This document shows positions 46,500-58,232 of a stretch of DNA of 64,000 nucleotides, piece after piece. This DNA is from Tetrapyrgos nigripes. Lineage: Eukaryota > Basidiomycota > Agaricomycetes > Agaricales > Campanellaceae. The notes under the pieces were generated by a model. The model saw nothing but the letters and a program-made list of their open reading frames with translations, ran no database searches and had not been told where the DNA came from. Where the stretch lies: positions 32,453-96,452 of the forward strand of contig JAACJM010000295.1 in assembly GCA_013368315.1 (NCBI GenBank), read 5' to 3'. Each line of letters starts with the position of its first letter. Within the stretch, counting starts at the first letter, position 1. Both the position numbers and the translations under genes were made by a program.

Positions 46500-46726
46500 C
46501 ATTTAGCTGACTAGATCCTAGGCTGAGAACTATGGACCGAGGTCCATAGCTCTCCAAGGTTCCTCAGTTCGGCTTTGGTTTGTAACTCGGCTTGGGACGG
46601 CCACTTTCCAAATTGAGCATGTACATAATCTGGCGGTCGTATAGTAACGCGTGTCAGGGAACATACAGATCAGTAGCATATCTTTATTCACAAAAAATAT
46701 ATCTCGTTGTGTATAGTATGTAGGCT
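46500..46726. other. No recognisable gene
   Basis: Spacer between the SINE cluster and the minus-strand gene. Confidence 0.3.
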
Positions 46727-47180
46727 CTAGCTATATACAACCTTTAGCATCTTTATCCTGTGCAACCTATCTTCCGCCAGCTCAAAACACCTTCTCGTCT
46801 CATCCCAAATTCCTCCTTGCACAAGTTTGATGAGGCCAGGGGCAGTGGTGGATATTCTTGCTGGTACCACACTGTATCGATGTGTAGCACAGGAAGATGT
46901 TGCGTGTTGGCTCAAGAAAAGTCAGCCAAGTTGTAAAGAGGGGAAAGGGAGAAGAACAAACAACGAACAATGAATTAAAATATGTACCACACCATGACCA
47001 TTACGTCTTGCACACATCCATAGTCCAGGTTTTCCAGGTATGAGTCTGATGAGAGGAAGGCCATCAGAGGTGAAAAAGTCAGTATGGAAGCCCAAGCGAA
47101 AGAAAAAGGAAGCGACTCGAAGAAAGGACCTGGAAGAGAGAAACAAAACTGAGCAGAAATGAAAAGAACACTCACAAACC
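46727..47180 (-). CDS. Hypothetical multi-exon gene, 3' part
   Basis: The minus strand shows an exon near 47128-46985 bounded by CTCTTCCAG and a GTGTGG-type donor, then a last exon about 46915-46727 (contains STTAPGLIKLVQGGIWDETR) to a stop at 46727. The frame of the middle exon is ambiguous (FHTDFFTSDGLPLIRLIPGK versus WASILTFSPLMAFLSSDSYL). Family not recognised; 5' exons not found. Confidence 0.35.
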
Positions 47181-47443
47181 CTATAATCCCCCTCAGTCTC
47201 TATTGATGATCCACTCCCCCTAGCAGTCCTGCATCTACAATGTGTTTAGGTCCCTTTAAAGAGTCCCAACAAACCTATTAGGGCATGTAAATGGGACGAC
47301 GTTCCTCTGCTCCCCTTCGCTTTGCCTGACTCATTCCTGACCCATTACATCACTGCATCTAGACCAGTCTTAAGGCCACTCGATCCATCGTTAACCCTAT
47401 CTGGTGCTCCTTCACCCATTTCATTAACTCCCCTTGTCCAGGA

Positions 47444-47758
47444 TTACTTCCCCAAACATGACCATTTTAGCAGGCAAGGGATGGCGAGGGCTGATTGAAA
47501 AGAGAGCATTGTTTGGTATGAGGGTGCTATAGATGTTCTGAAGGAATTTGGAACCAGCAGGTGGAGGTATGAGTTACAGAGGTATGAGATGCGGAGTAGA
47601 ACGCACCATAAAAGTTGATGGCGATGTATGGCCAAGTAGCTGTAAACGAGGTGGTTTTTTCTATGAGAGAAGTTATATACACATGTGGCTGTCCATCGTT
47701 GTCCTTCATGGACACAGAAGAGTAGCGGGGATGCCCAAGGGACGCGCTGGCGGCTCAA
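47444..47758 (-). CDS. Possible small gene or fragment
   Basis: Two overlapping minus frames are open. The one at 47715-47527 (MSMKDNDGQPHVYITSLIEK) looks more protein-like than the longer one. No family or splice signal is decisive. The plus-strand frame 47548-47919 is probably a shadow. Confidence 0.22.
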   Translation of the reverse strand: MSRQRVPWASPLLFCVHEGQRWTATCVYNFSHRKNHLVYSYLAIHRHQLLWCVLLRISYLCNSYLHLLVPNSFRTSIAPSYQTMLSFQSALAIPCLLKWSCLGK

Positions 47759-47919
47759 CGATGATGACGCGTCGTCGAATCACCGTCGAATTACCGTCGA
47801 ATTACCGTCGAACAGTAGATTCTCACGCGTTTCCTGTGTGCTTAGCGCGCCATCTCGAGCTTTGCTTCGACTCATGTTGTATCTACAGGCGTTTTAAACC
47901 TCGGAGAAGTTCGGGATAG

Positions 47920-49015
47920 GTCTAAAATATGGATGAGCACTGCATGAATTTTTCTTGTCGCTATTGTTTGAGTGATGTGCAATATACTTGCGAGTTAATC
48001 CAAAATGGTCATGAAATGGTCAATTGGGGACATTCGTCTTGTATTAGAGGTATGATGTAGTGGTCTTAAAATCACCAAAAAATAGAGAAATGTTGTGAGT
48101 GACATAGAAAAGAGTAATTATAAAGTATCCAACTATATTATAGCCATCTAAAATCGGCAGAGCCTTAAAAGCACTTTGGGATGCAAAAACTGCAAAAAAG
48201 CAATCATCCAAAGACTCGAACGCATACATCGCTTGCTAGATCCCCCTGCATATATTGACACTTTGCACTAAGACCTAAAACTGAATCCATATACATGTAA
48301 AATTCTTATTTTGGAGCTCTGGGTGTGATCTAAATGGTTCATTCAAGTCAGAAAGTATCATATGACATATACTGAATGATTGTTGAATTAACATCGAACT
48401 ACACATGCAGCAACTTGGCGCCATTTCTTGTTGGCCAGAAAGCAATCTCAAATTGATTTGATGTGTAACTCATATGTCTACCATTGACTGGTACAGATCA
48501 TACACGCCCGAGAATTTACAATGATGGTCACTTTTTCAGCCACAATTGCTGCTGATCCAGTGCAAATTGACATTTGATACCCAAAATCCCTGGCCAATGA
48601 ATGATGGCACTGTTCCTCGACTTATGAGCATTCTCCATGACCGTGAATTAATCAGTAATTGTACTTAGGTGCACAACAAATTGGGGGATTCAAGGCACTG
48701 AGCCCATCCAAGCAAAGTAATGCTACATTAAAGGGCTCTATCAACACATTGGGCATTATGTAGGATGCAGCACACCACAGATGCACCCATGTGTATCTAT
48801 TTAGGAGAATAGGCAATGATGGCGCATGGAGCAAAGAAGGGACCATGCCCGACCCGACCCCGATTGCCATGGGAACCAATGCTCGCGCTGATAAATCCGA
48901 GTTAAGACTCTCTCTCCTTGAGGGTACCCTGATATCTTCGCAGCCAAATCCGTTTTCGCTGGGTACGACGATAGCCCCTTGATGGGCCCAATAATGTATG
49001 GGCAGGTGCCCACTG
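47920..49015. other. No recognisable gene
   Basis: AT-rich stretch followed by unremarkable sequence; open frames at 48652-49099 on the minus strand overlap the start of the tandem repeat and lack motifs. Confidence 0.35.
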
Positions 49016-49450
49016 CCCAAGCAGGGCGGAAATATTCCCAGAGCGTGGTCCCTGCCCACAGCACCCTTTTGGCAAACCCAACAGCAACCTCAGTTTCACA
49101 TATGTACCATTACTTACAGATGTACTAATGTAATTTGTTTAATAGTAGGGCAATATATATAGCAGCAATGGCGGCCGCGCAAGGAGGGTGGAAATAGTCC
49201 CACGCACGGATTAGCCCAAGCCCAAGCGCTTTCCAAATAACCAGACAAGCATCCTTTTGGCAGACCCAACAGCAACCTCAGTTAAGCTCATGTACCAGTA
49301 CTTACTGATGTACTAATGCAATTTGTGGTATAATACAGTAGTGGGGCAATATATAGCAGCAATGGTGGGCGCAGGGAGGGCGGGAATGTTCCCACGAACA
49401 GAACAGCCTGAGCCCAAGCGTTTTCCGAATAACCCGAGCTAACCCAGGAA
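49016..49450. repeat. Tandem repeat, about 194-bp unit, 2.3 copies
   Basis: AGCAGCAATGG recurs at 49161 and 49355; CCTTTTGGCA.ACCCAACAGCAACCTCAGTT recurs at about 49070 and 49252; GATGTACTAATG recurs at about 49120 and 49308; GGGCAATATAT recurs likewise. Copies differ by a few indels. Confidence 0.8.
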
Positions 49451-49746
49451 TTTCCGAAAAATCCGATGGCAGCCTGGTGCCGAGCTACGCCTAGGATGGC
49501 ATTCTCTGAGAGAGAACATGCTGGGTCCATAAGCTACAGCTGAAAAGGGCAGGTCGCTTTGTAAGCCGCTCTAATCACGTGTGGCCAAGGTTCAACCGTC
49601 GCTTTTTATAAAGGAGGTTCTAAGGTTACAACCACGATATTTTATAAATAAAAAAAAACTGTGTCACAGCCTGCCATCTCCACTTGCAGCAGCGACAACA
49701 ACAGCAAGTGGGCTGTTAATGTTGCTATCCGATACTTCAAGCAAGG

Positions 49747-49837
49747 GGCCAAGGGGTGACCGGAATTTGAACCCGTTATATTGGGTCAAAATTTTTTTAA
49801 GCCGACTGACATGCTGACTAAGCTACTATATATGGAA
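49747..49837 (-). repeat. tRNA-derived SINE-like repeat, copy D
   Basis: Minus strand: TAGTAGCTTAGTCAGCATG (box A TAGCTTAGTCAG) and GGGTTCAAATTCCGGTCACC (box B), separated by a spacer containing AAAAAAATTTT. Confidence 0.65.
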
Positions 49838-50041
49838 GGTCGGTCGCGCAGGTGTACGCGTCATCCTTTCTCTGCATCACCAGTGTACAGTATCATCATG
49901 TATGAGAGTGTTTTATTCACTCACCTTTCTTCTATAGCACCTATTATTCGCCCCACTTTCCCTTCAAGAAGTGTAAACTCGACTCCGTTCTTCGTCAAAT
50001 ACACAAAGACACAGTATAGTACCCTCATGCCTTCAAACATA

Positions 50042-50224
50042 TCAGCAATAGTACATTGCTTTCCAGTCTTCCCTCTTTTTCCGAGCCTCTTGACAAGCCC
50101 GTCGCCCTTGGTGTGTTTTTAGAATTGCTGAAACATCCTTCAACGCTCCAGGGTTAACCGCTGTTCCACATTCTGGGCAAACAGGCCAGCCGCTGGTGCT
50201 AGCCTTGTAGCTATGTGAGTGCAA
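50042..50224 (-). pseudogene. Zinc-finger-like fragment
   Basis: The 60-codon minus frame contains CPECGTAVNPGALKDVSAIL, then KTHQGRRACQEARKKREDW. The C-x2-C...H-x5-C spacing resembles short zinc-finger segments followed by a basic helix in basidiomycete proteins. No start context, no continuation; it could be the end of an exon. Confidence 0.3.
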
Positions 50225-50576
50225 TATTTATTGATACCAGTGCTTACTACTCACCTCAGGGGCCATTGCAGCAGCACTCAGAAGGATAAGCTGGTGTTGG
50301 AGCAGGTCGTCGTGAGTCAGTAGGTATTTGATTTTTAGTTGTAATACTGCATGACAAATGTGTATCTACTTTATACTGTAACTCTGAGGTCTACAGTGCA
50401 CAGACTAGTTCCAGAAGCCAGTGAAAGTGTTTTGAGGCAGTTTTGAGTGATTGGGAGTGGTACGGACCCGTGAAACTCTAGCAGAAAAAGATGATATGTT
50501 TTTTTTTTTAAGACCCAGACTGAGACACCGACCGACCAACCCTATGTAACAGGTTCATGGCCCGGTCACCCCTTGC

Positions 50577-50815
50577 AAGGGGCCTCATAATTTGCCATGC
50601 GAAGCAGTGGCCCCTTACCCCAGTGATTGTTGTGGTTATGAGGCCTCTTAAAGGCTGAGTTAACTTATGTCAACATCGAAAATTTTACCATGACCTCAAA
50701 CTCCCACCCCTTTTTGTTGCCACAGCCGGTCTTTGCCCTTCCCGACAATCGGAATGTCCAGACTCAGAGCCAAGGACTGTTGATGTCAATAACCACAATG
50801 TCATGCTAGTGTGTC
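50577..50815 (+). repeat. SINE-like repeat, copy E (with GCGAAGC motif)
   Basis: Starts with the 40-bp motif (GGGGCCTCATAATTTGCCAT, GCGAAGCAGTGGCCCC), then TTATGAGGCCTCTTAAAGGC, a degenerate box A TTAACTTATGTCAACAT, box B-like GACCTCAAACTCCCACCCC and a tail similar to 46405-46490. Confidence 0.6.
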
Positions 50816-50883
50816 AAATCAGTCTGCTTAACACCCTTCTTCTCTCTCACTTTCCTGCATAACCTGAGTTAGACTACGTGAAA

Positions 50884-50928
50884 GGGCCTCATAATTTGCC
50901 ACGCGAAGCGATGGCCCTTTGCCCCAGT
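50884..50928 (+). repeat. 40-bp GCGAAGC motif
   Basis: GGGCCTCATAATTTGCCACG then CGAAGCGATGGCCCTTTGCCCC. Same motif at 45675-45713, 46119-46157, 50577-50625, 56278-56315 and 58560-58604. It directly precedes the membrane protein gene's first exon. Confidence 0.65.
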
Positions 50929-51499
50929 AAGTGTTTGACATCAAAGGAATTGAATGCAGTGCTGACCTGGACAATCTTTGAGGCTGGCATCATCCTCGCA
51001 TCTGCCACTGCCCTCTCATCAACAGATCCTCCTTGGCCTGATATATTCAACTACACAATTTGGGGACCGTACATGTGCATTTTGGGTTCCATAAGCTTGC
51101 TTGTGGGTGGCATCATTGTTGGATCTGCCATCTTTCTCTTCCTGGGCCACGTCCAGCCAGAGCATGCACGAGAGGTATGCTCCTTGACAGCATGTCTCTC
51201 CCATTTACTGCGTCCAATCAATTTGAATGAACGTTGAACACGAGGAGCAGGAAATGTACACAGACAGATCTCAGGTGTGGATGACCCTCTTAATATGCTC
51301 TTTCCCCTTCTTCAGCATTGGTATCGGTATGCTCTTGTTAGCTTTTGGTATGCACATTTCTCTTCTCCCTGGAAGACTTATGAAAAAACATGTGATAGGC
51401 ATCCTCAGTGGGATATGGTGTGCACAAGACACTGCTGTACAAATTTTGTGTGCCCTATTTCTTGTCAACCCCCTTTTTGTCAAGGGGGTGGCTATGTAG
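50905..51499 (+). CDS. Small multi-pass membrane protein, two exons
   Basis: Exon 1 to 51174 ends QPEHARE at a GTATGC donor; the acceptor at GAGGAGCAG (about 51249-51250) continues in phase with EMYTDRSQVWMTLL and runs to a TAG at 51497. Four hydrophobic segments are visible: LTWTIFEAGIILASATAL, CILGSISLLVGGIIVGSAIF, LLICSFPFFSIGIGMLLLAF and HVIGILSGIWCAQDTAVQIL. Family not recognised. The first part overlaps the 50884-50928 repeat, so the 5' end may have been replaced or the start is further downstream; only about 180-200 codons remain. Confidence 0.5.
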
Positions 51500-53289
51500 G
51501 TAGGTTCCTTGGCAGAGCCCTTAAATTTTTTTTTGACCGACCCATCAGACATCAGTAAGTGCCCTGACAATGGTCAATCTGGCAAGCTGTTGAGGTCAAA
51601 AATGTTGATAGATGCTCTAAATAAAGCCCATCGCTGAAAAGCCAGTGGTGGGCTTTCTTAGATTTTCAAAGGACATAAACAGTATTTTGAGCTAACTCAC
51701 AATGTAGTAGGCTACTAGGAAGTAGGATAATGTTTTTTCTGATCTGCTCCACTGGTGGCTGCCTGGCATACCTGTACTACTTTGGTACCTTGCCCACCTA
51801 CACATTTTACAGTCAGAAAGTGATGAGTGATGACTCAGACATTTCCACACACAACTGGGTGTGTAAGATGTGTACCAGAGCAAAGAAACAGTGAGTTTGA
51901 TGAGCTGGCAGTCAGGTAGACATGTGAAATTGCTATATTAGGTAAATGATGTCATTAGTAAGCACATGTAGGTAGGTAGGTCCAGAGCTTGAGGCCTTAA
52001 AAAGATTTCTGACCCCCTGGTCCTTAAAATTTTTTTTGGACCCCCTTGCTTTTTGGTGTTCTCTTCAGAATTGTCATGTGGCGAGGGCAAAATCTCCGGG
52101 AGTGACTGGAGGTATATAGGGGGCAACTATGAAGGCAAAAGCGATGCACATAGGTCAGGTGGCAAAGCCAAACAGATACAAAGGGGAAAGTGACACACAT
52201 CGGGCAGGACTTGGGCACTTTTCACCCTCAACACATGATGTTCCCATGGCCCAAAAAGGCAAACTTCTTTGATGGGCCACAGGCCAAGTGAGTTCCATTG
52301 TTCTTACTCTGGAGGTGCTTTTGTTCATAAGTTACAAGTATGTTTTTGGCCTCTGGTTGAAGCTGTGACCATCATTTGACTACAGAGGCCTCAGATCCAT
52401 GGTGAGGCAAAGTCAGCCTGATATACGAGCTCTTAAATACCATGGAATAGCATCACAACTATACATTTGGGCATGCTAAGGGAGTATACACTGTAAACCT
52501 GGTATAAAGACCTTGAAAAGACATGTTGAATGCGTCCAAATGACACTAAACTACACTATCCTACACTACACAACTCATCAGGCCAAAATGGGCCTCAGAA
52601 CCTGGAAGAACTACATCATAGCCCTGAAAGATGAGCAAGTTAGTGAAAACAGATTACTGATGGCACATAAGAGAAGCAAACTGACAGCGAAAAAGAGAGA
52701 CAAGGGTAATAGATATTGCAAGGCATAGAGAGAGAACAGAACAGGCCTGGAACCAGGGGAAGGGAGGGTGTTTGCAGGCAGTGGTGGTGGTGAAAGAACA
52801 ATCAATGAACGAGCAAATAAACAAACAAGATGGAAGGCTTTCAGATGGCCAACTGAAGCCCCATTGGGACATCACGTGTTGAGGGCAGAAAGTCAAAACC
52901 TTCGGGCAGGTGGTGAAGCCAAACAAATAGTGGAGTTTAAATCTTCACTTAGGTGCTAATTTGGCTAACTGCTAATTCAGGTAACACAATTCCCAGGTGT
53001 TGTCCCATTCTTTATAGATGCATACAGTGGAGCAACATTCATCATTCATGGTACTGCAGCTTCAGTGCCAAATGTGCAACAGGTGAAACAGCAAACTGAC
53101 AGATATTTAAGGAGGTTTGATGGGTATGGGTCAGCATATCTGAGCCCACTGCAAACCCATGACCTGTTGGTGGGGTAGACAATCCTAATATTATCCAATT
53201 TTCTCACATAAAAAGAACACTCACAGTGTATATATACCAATATTTAACTCATTCATTTACTCTATGGTGTGAAACATTGGTGAACCAAC
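51500..53289. other. No gene I can support
   Basis: TTTTTTTTGACC near 51525 and TTTTTTTTGGACCCCC near 52035, each preceded by GTAGGTAGG, look like two diverged copies of one repeat. 52060-52210 and 52835-52930 share blocks (GGTG.CAAAGCCAAAC, GGGCAGG). 53100-53180 carries the CCCATGACC repeat. Open frames are short. Confidence 0.35.
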
Positions 53290-53440
53290 TTGTTATGCAT
53301 TGTATCCCATGGGTCAGGCCTATAACCCATCTGTGCTGTCCAAACCCTTGACCTGTCTGGACAGGTACAGGATTTGGCAGGTACAGGGACGGGTCAGAAA
53401 ATTTTACCTGTGGGATCCGGGTACTGTTTCCTACTTGAGG
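53290..53440 (+). repeat. Dispersed repeat related to 31870-31995
   Basis: CCCTTGACCTGTCTGGACAGG, GGTACAGGGACGGGTCAGAA, CCTGTGGGATCCGGGTACTG and TTCCTAC follow the same order as at 31870-31995. Confidence 0.45.
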
Positions 53441-53649
53441 ATGATGATGGATGTTGGGAAGATGAATTGAAAAGAGAGGTAGCTGTAGAGGTGTTTCTAT
53501 GATTGAGGACAGTTAGTCTTAGGGAGATTCCAGAGAGTTTGCTTGGGCTTACTTTGCAATTATATACAGAAGGGTTATCAATGCCAATGACAATCTTGTA
53601 TTCTCTGCAGAAGTTGTTGGGGAAGGATTTGGATGGGAAAGAATGGCCT

Positions 53650-54576
53650 TGGAAAGAGACATTAAATATCCATGTGAATGATTGACACAGGGAGATTTGG
53701 GTGAAGACAACAGGAGCCAAATTTCAGCTCATTAATGGTTGACTTTGCTAATTTCTCACAGTCCCAATGAAGGGCCTTGCACTTGGGACACACTTTGGAC
53801 TGGAGGATCCTTCTTTGAATTCCGCGTGTTGTGATGATGCTACCATCCAGCCAGGTAGCGAAGAAGGGTCAGCTTTGTATTAAGTAGTTCAGAGAGTGTA
53901 TGCACCTTGATCTGCCCTCAGACACCTGAGGTCTTTTCCTGGACCACCTCTGGGAATCTGAGAAGTCAATGCATTCCATTCTGCATCTCCAACAATAGCT
54001 TCGATTATGGCAATTCACTCCTAAAATATGGGTCATAATCTTCCACTTCAATAATAGGATTTCTTCAAATTCCTGGCATGGATTGATTGGAGGCTCAAAT
54101 AGAGCAGGATCATCTATGCCATTGTCAGGCTCTGGCTCAGGTTGATATTGAGGCCTTGGTTCAGGAGGTATGGGAGGGTCTTCCTGTGGTTCAATGTGAG
54201 CTGTTCCCAGAGCTTGACCTCTGCCTCTGCTAGTTGAGAGTACCTGATGAGCAGGAATATTTGCAAGCTGGTTGTGAAGGTCAGCTGGCAAATGTTGAAA
54301 CCTATTTGCATAGTTCTAACATACTTTATATAAGAAAGTTGGCTAATATATGAACAGACAAACTTGCCTGTCCATCTACCTGCATATCATTGTTCCTGAT
54401 ATTAGAAGAGCCAGCAGTTGTAGTTGATGGCCCTGCCAGAGTATTCTTATATAGCAGAGAAATAAAGGATAATCAATTGTTTCACATAAATATTTACAAT
54501 TTCTAAGAAAGCTTACCTGTTGATGGGGTCTTCCACATGCTTTACTTGGACCTGGCATTTTGGTGGCAAATCTCAA
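53650..54576 (-). pseudogene. Possible helitron-like N-terminal remnant
   Basis: Near 53810-53720 the minus strand reads VCPKCKALHWDCEKLAKSTI then ELKFGSCCLHPNLPV, which follows the CxxC...HW...CC pattern (family form CPxCGALHW..E, FGMCC) of the Helitron helicase-like N-terminal region. Upstream on the same strand are a Pro/Glu-rich block (53869-54291, PEPRPQYQPEPEPD) and short segments with consistent GTAAGC/GTAGAT donors and CAG/TAG acceptors, starting MPGPSKACGRPHQQ at 54556. Rep and helicase motifs are not seen, so it is at best a truncated copy. It could instead be a decayed host gene. Confidence 0.38.
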
Positions 54577-54599
54577 ATCTGTGCAGCAATGCCCTGAGT

Positions 54600-55213
54600 T
54601 AGCTGATACTGATGAACACCATAATTAACCATTTGAAATGGGTCTTCTTGAGCTGGGTTGTAAGCTTGAGCAGGACCTTGAGGCAAGATTGTATCTTAAT
54701 ATATAGGATGATTAATTTTGTTGAGCTGACATTTCTGGGTTTAGGATGCAGTATATATGATGTGTTCCTTGCCATGAAAGCTGTCCTTGACGCAAATTTT
54801 GTATGTATATCTTTCATTGCTTTATTGAACCCCAGCCTTACATTAATACCATGCAGTACACAGCTCAATCTATCAGAGTGATAATGCCAATATCACTCAT
54901 CTTCACCAACCTCACCGCAACTTTTCTGATTGCAAACAAGGCTTGGTGAGCAGACAGTAGACTATTGGCTTCTTAGTTTCCAGCAGGAATTACAGACAAT
55001 CTGTGAAAGCTCACCTTGGAAATTTGAATACAAAAAGTCAAGTTGAGCAGATACTGGTACTCTTATTCCAGTCTGGTATAATCTATTGCATTCCCTGGGT
55101 AGATAATCATTTGTGCATTCTTAGAACCTGAACACTAATTACATTTTGAAACCCAGATTCTAGTCATCCCTAGTTCATTAAATCCAGGCTATAGTGGCTC
55201 TGTAAGCACCTAC
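54600..55213. other. No recognisable gene
   Basis: Open frames on both strands at 54599-54881 lack motifs. Confidence 0.3.
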
Positions 55214-55450
55214 TTGGCTTTGGTTTTTGCCCACGTGGAAACAATCTACCCCACTGTAATCATCCTCCTTTCCCACCTCTACAAGAACCAACAAGACTCC
55301 ATTCTCAAGGGTCTTTCTCAACCTCTGGAATTTGCAGCCCCTGCCCCATCATCCCAATCTGATCCACCAACATCCACACAGGGACATGGCACTCAAGATG
55401 GAGAGAATGATATTCAGGAAGTCAGTAGAGGAGATTCTGTGGTGGTTTGA
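55214..55450 (+). CDS. Small hypothetical ORF or exon
   Basis: 78 codons, MALVFAHVETIYPTVIILLS then a Ser/Gln/Pro-rich acidic tail (SSQSDPPTSTQGHGTQDGEN). The composition is protein-like; no family, partner exon or promoter identified. Confidence 0.2.
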   Translation: MALVFAHVETIYPTVIILLSHLYKNQQDSILKGLSQPLEFAAPAPSSQSDPPTSTQGHGTQDGENDIQEVSRGDSVVV

Positions 55451-58160
55451 TCTGGAGATTTCAATTGAGGGGTATAAAGCACAGTGGGAATAGTGGGAAG
55501 GACAAGTTTCTTTTATTTACAGAATTATTCTGCTATCTCTCTCATTTACTTACTTATTTAAGCTCAAATCTGAAATTCCTACTGTCATTTGACTTTATAA
55601 TCATTATTTGATGGAAAGAACAAGAACAAAAACCAAAGAAAAATCAAGACAAAAAAAGACAAAACACACCAAAGGTACAGTCAACACGACCATAGATACA
55701 CTTTGCACCATAATCACCCCAATCTCAAGACCCCCCTCTCTGCCCATGCGTATCCATCTGCAACATTGAATTGCAGTAAGGCATATAGCAATCAGAAGGT
55801 GGAGGCCCAACCAGTAACCTATCCTGCAATAAAAACAGAAACATAAGAAGTAAAAAACCAATGTGAGAAGTCATCAAATCTACCATCTCTGCAAGTTGAA
55901 GCTTCAATGCTTAGGATTCTAGCTATTGAAGACCCCCCCCTGACCCCTTTCTTTTTCTTCCCCTCTTCTTCCCCTCCCTCCCCTGTTGACATCCTTTATT
56001 ATCAACACAAGACCCTTTGTACCCTTTGACAACATCTACTCCATTTTTTAGACTCTTGTGCCATTGAATGTCAAGGACAAAATTAAAGAGGAAGTTGAGA
56101 TTTGGATGAGGGTGTCACAAAGAGGTGAGTGCTTAGATAGCAATAATGAGGAGCTACAGGCTTGACTCGACTAACAGACAGCAATAAGTATTGGAACTGG
56201 TCCCAATGATAAAGAATGTATTAAATACCTAACAGACAGCAATAAGTACTGGAACTACAGTGCCCATCAGTAATGAAGGCCTTGTGGGCCACCGCTTCGT
56301 GTGGCAATAATGAGGCTGTTATTTGACTGGTACATTTTGTTGTGCTTCATCAGTGCTTGGATGATGATGGATGAGGACAAGAGCAGCTGTCAAGGACACA
56401 TGGCATGACAGCAAACACTGTACTTATTGGCTTTGGGTGAAAAAAGACCAGATGCCGTATCCAAATTGCATAGCCACACGTGGAAGCCCCAGATTATAAG
56501 AACAAGTCCCTGAAGGGCCTTGTAACTGGTCTGCTGCATGTGTAACAATGTTGAGAATGTAACTGGGTGAAAGTGCAGTGATATGGGAAGCAATTGAAGG
56601 AATTAATAAAGAAGAAAATGTAAAGATGTCAGGACATCGGGATAAGGAAGAATGACAGCCATATTCGGTATGAGAAGAGCCAGACCTTGCCCTTATCTTC
56701 AACTTTCCTATTTACATTGGTACACCACCAAATGTAGACTCAACTGACACATACAGGGTTGCTCAAGCCCTTACACACTTTCCCAAGGTGTGGTAGTGGA
56801 GGAGAAGGGTGGGATGGACACAAACTGGTCAGAATGGGATCAGAGGTTGGACCTGTGAGTAAAGGCTCATGGCACATGTCTGGACATGTCATATGTCCAG
56901 ATTGAGACATATGGCACAGCCAATCAGAAGCCAGCTTCTATCCTATGTAATCCTATGTAAATCTTTATGTCCGCCAGAGACTCGCACGTTTGTGAGGCTC
57001 CCTGGGGTTACCCCTCTGTGTTCTGAGGTACTATACTCCTAATATATGATTTTAATGCCTGTGTAGTACACACTATAAGCTTGTTTGGCTAATTGGTGTA
57101 ATGTGCAGTGGTGGGATCTAGCCTTGACCCCTTGAACACTCACTTGCTCAGAATATCCTCTTTGGCAGTGCTCGTAGTTGAAAAAATGGGCTAATTAGAA
57201 AGGGTACAACAGAACTAGTCTTGTACCTGTCAGTATGCTGATTTAGCCCAAATTCTTCTGGTCAATGGTCAAATGATAAAATTTTATGTACTCATTGTCT
57301 CTGGGACACCAGGTCCAATTTGGTCATTTACTTTGGTTCTACAGCCTCAAGGATACTTCAACTTCATTTAGTGATATTGTGGAAAGAATCAACAGGATCA
57401 GTGAAACCTTGCTGTTTCATGTCCTGCGCGAAGCGCAGAAGAAAAATGAATTTTAGTACTATCTCGTACCAGGAAGCTGGCCATTTGGCAATTATCTGAC
57501 TTTATGTCTACATTGGGGTGGGTCTAGGGTGCCTTAAAAATACATCTGGGTGGGGCGCACTTGGATGTCAAACTTTGAAGGGGGGGTCGGTACTTGCTTC
57601 ATGAGATACCGGTTAAAGAGTGGTCCGAAAACCCGAAATGACGCGTTTTCCTAAAATATCGTTCCCACGCCCAAAACTGCCCTTAGAGTGACCACTGCTC
57701 GACAGCAAGTGTACCGTTACACTGCTGAAGGTATTCAGTATAGTTCTATATGCTAAGGATATATAATCCTCCAGGTTTTATAACTCATGTACATGTGCAC
57801 GATTCTGGGCCAGAGCAGGTGGCCAGGTAGCCAGTTTTGGCCAAAAACAGACTCGCGTCGCGAAAATCCTCGCTACTCCTTGACCACAGCTTGCACGGTG
57901 CTGATTCGTATATCAGCAGATTACTAAGAAACCCTACTACGCTATGCTAAAGTTTTTGTAATCTAAATTTCCCTCAGTAATTTTATATGATTTAAAAACG
58001 CTAACGTGGTCAGCTTCCTGGTATCGAATAGTAAAAGTGAGTTAGTAAAACAGATGTTAAAGTATATAGTATTACTCGTCAACGATGCTGTGTTTCTCAC
58101 TGAGGGTCTACGGCTAGCAGAGAACAAAAAGAGGAGCAGAAAGAGGAGTAAAAAGAAAAT
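55451..58160. other. Repeat-bearing region without supported genes
   Basis: It contains a duplicated AACAGACAGCAATAAGTA (56173 and 56232), a 40-bp motif copy at 56278-56315, a GCGCGAAGCGC palindrome at about 57426, and C-rich/T-rich runs near 55930. Open frames are short and without motifs. Confidence 0.4.
56278..56315 (+). repeat. 40-bp GCGAAGC motif, diverged
   Basis: GGCCTTGTGGGCCACCGCTT then CGTGTGGCAATAATGAGGC. It corresponds to the inverse orientation of the 50884 copy. Confidence 0.45.
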
Positions 58161-58232
58161 AGTACAACCGGGGTTCGAACTCGGGCGCTCGCAGTGGGAA
58201 AAATGACACACTAACCACTTCACCAAATGGCA
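58161..58232 (-). repeat. tRNA-like sequence (tRNA pseudogene or SINE head)
   Basis: 72 nt on the minus strand. Box A TGGTGAAGTGGTTAG and T arm CCGAGTTCGAACCCCGG are near consensus, at tRNA spacing. The acceptor ends (TGCCATT and TTGTACT) do not pair, and the D and anticodon stems are poor, so it is not a functional tRNA. Confidence 0.65.

Noticed and set aside
48652..49099. Minus-strand ORFs with Gly/Pro/Arg content
   Set aside because: They run into the 194-bp tandem repeat and show no motif or consistent frame.
58161..58232. Functional tRNA gene
   Set aside because: The acceptor arms do not pair and the D and anticodon stems are poor; only the pol III boxes are tRNA-like.
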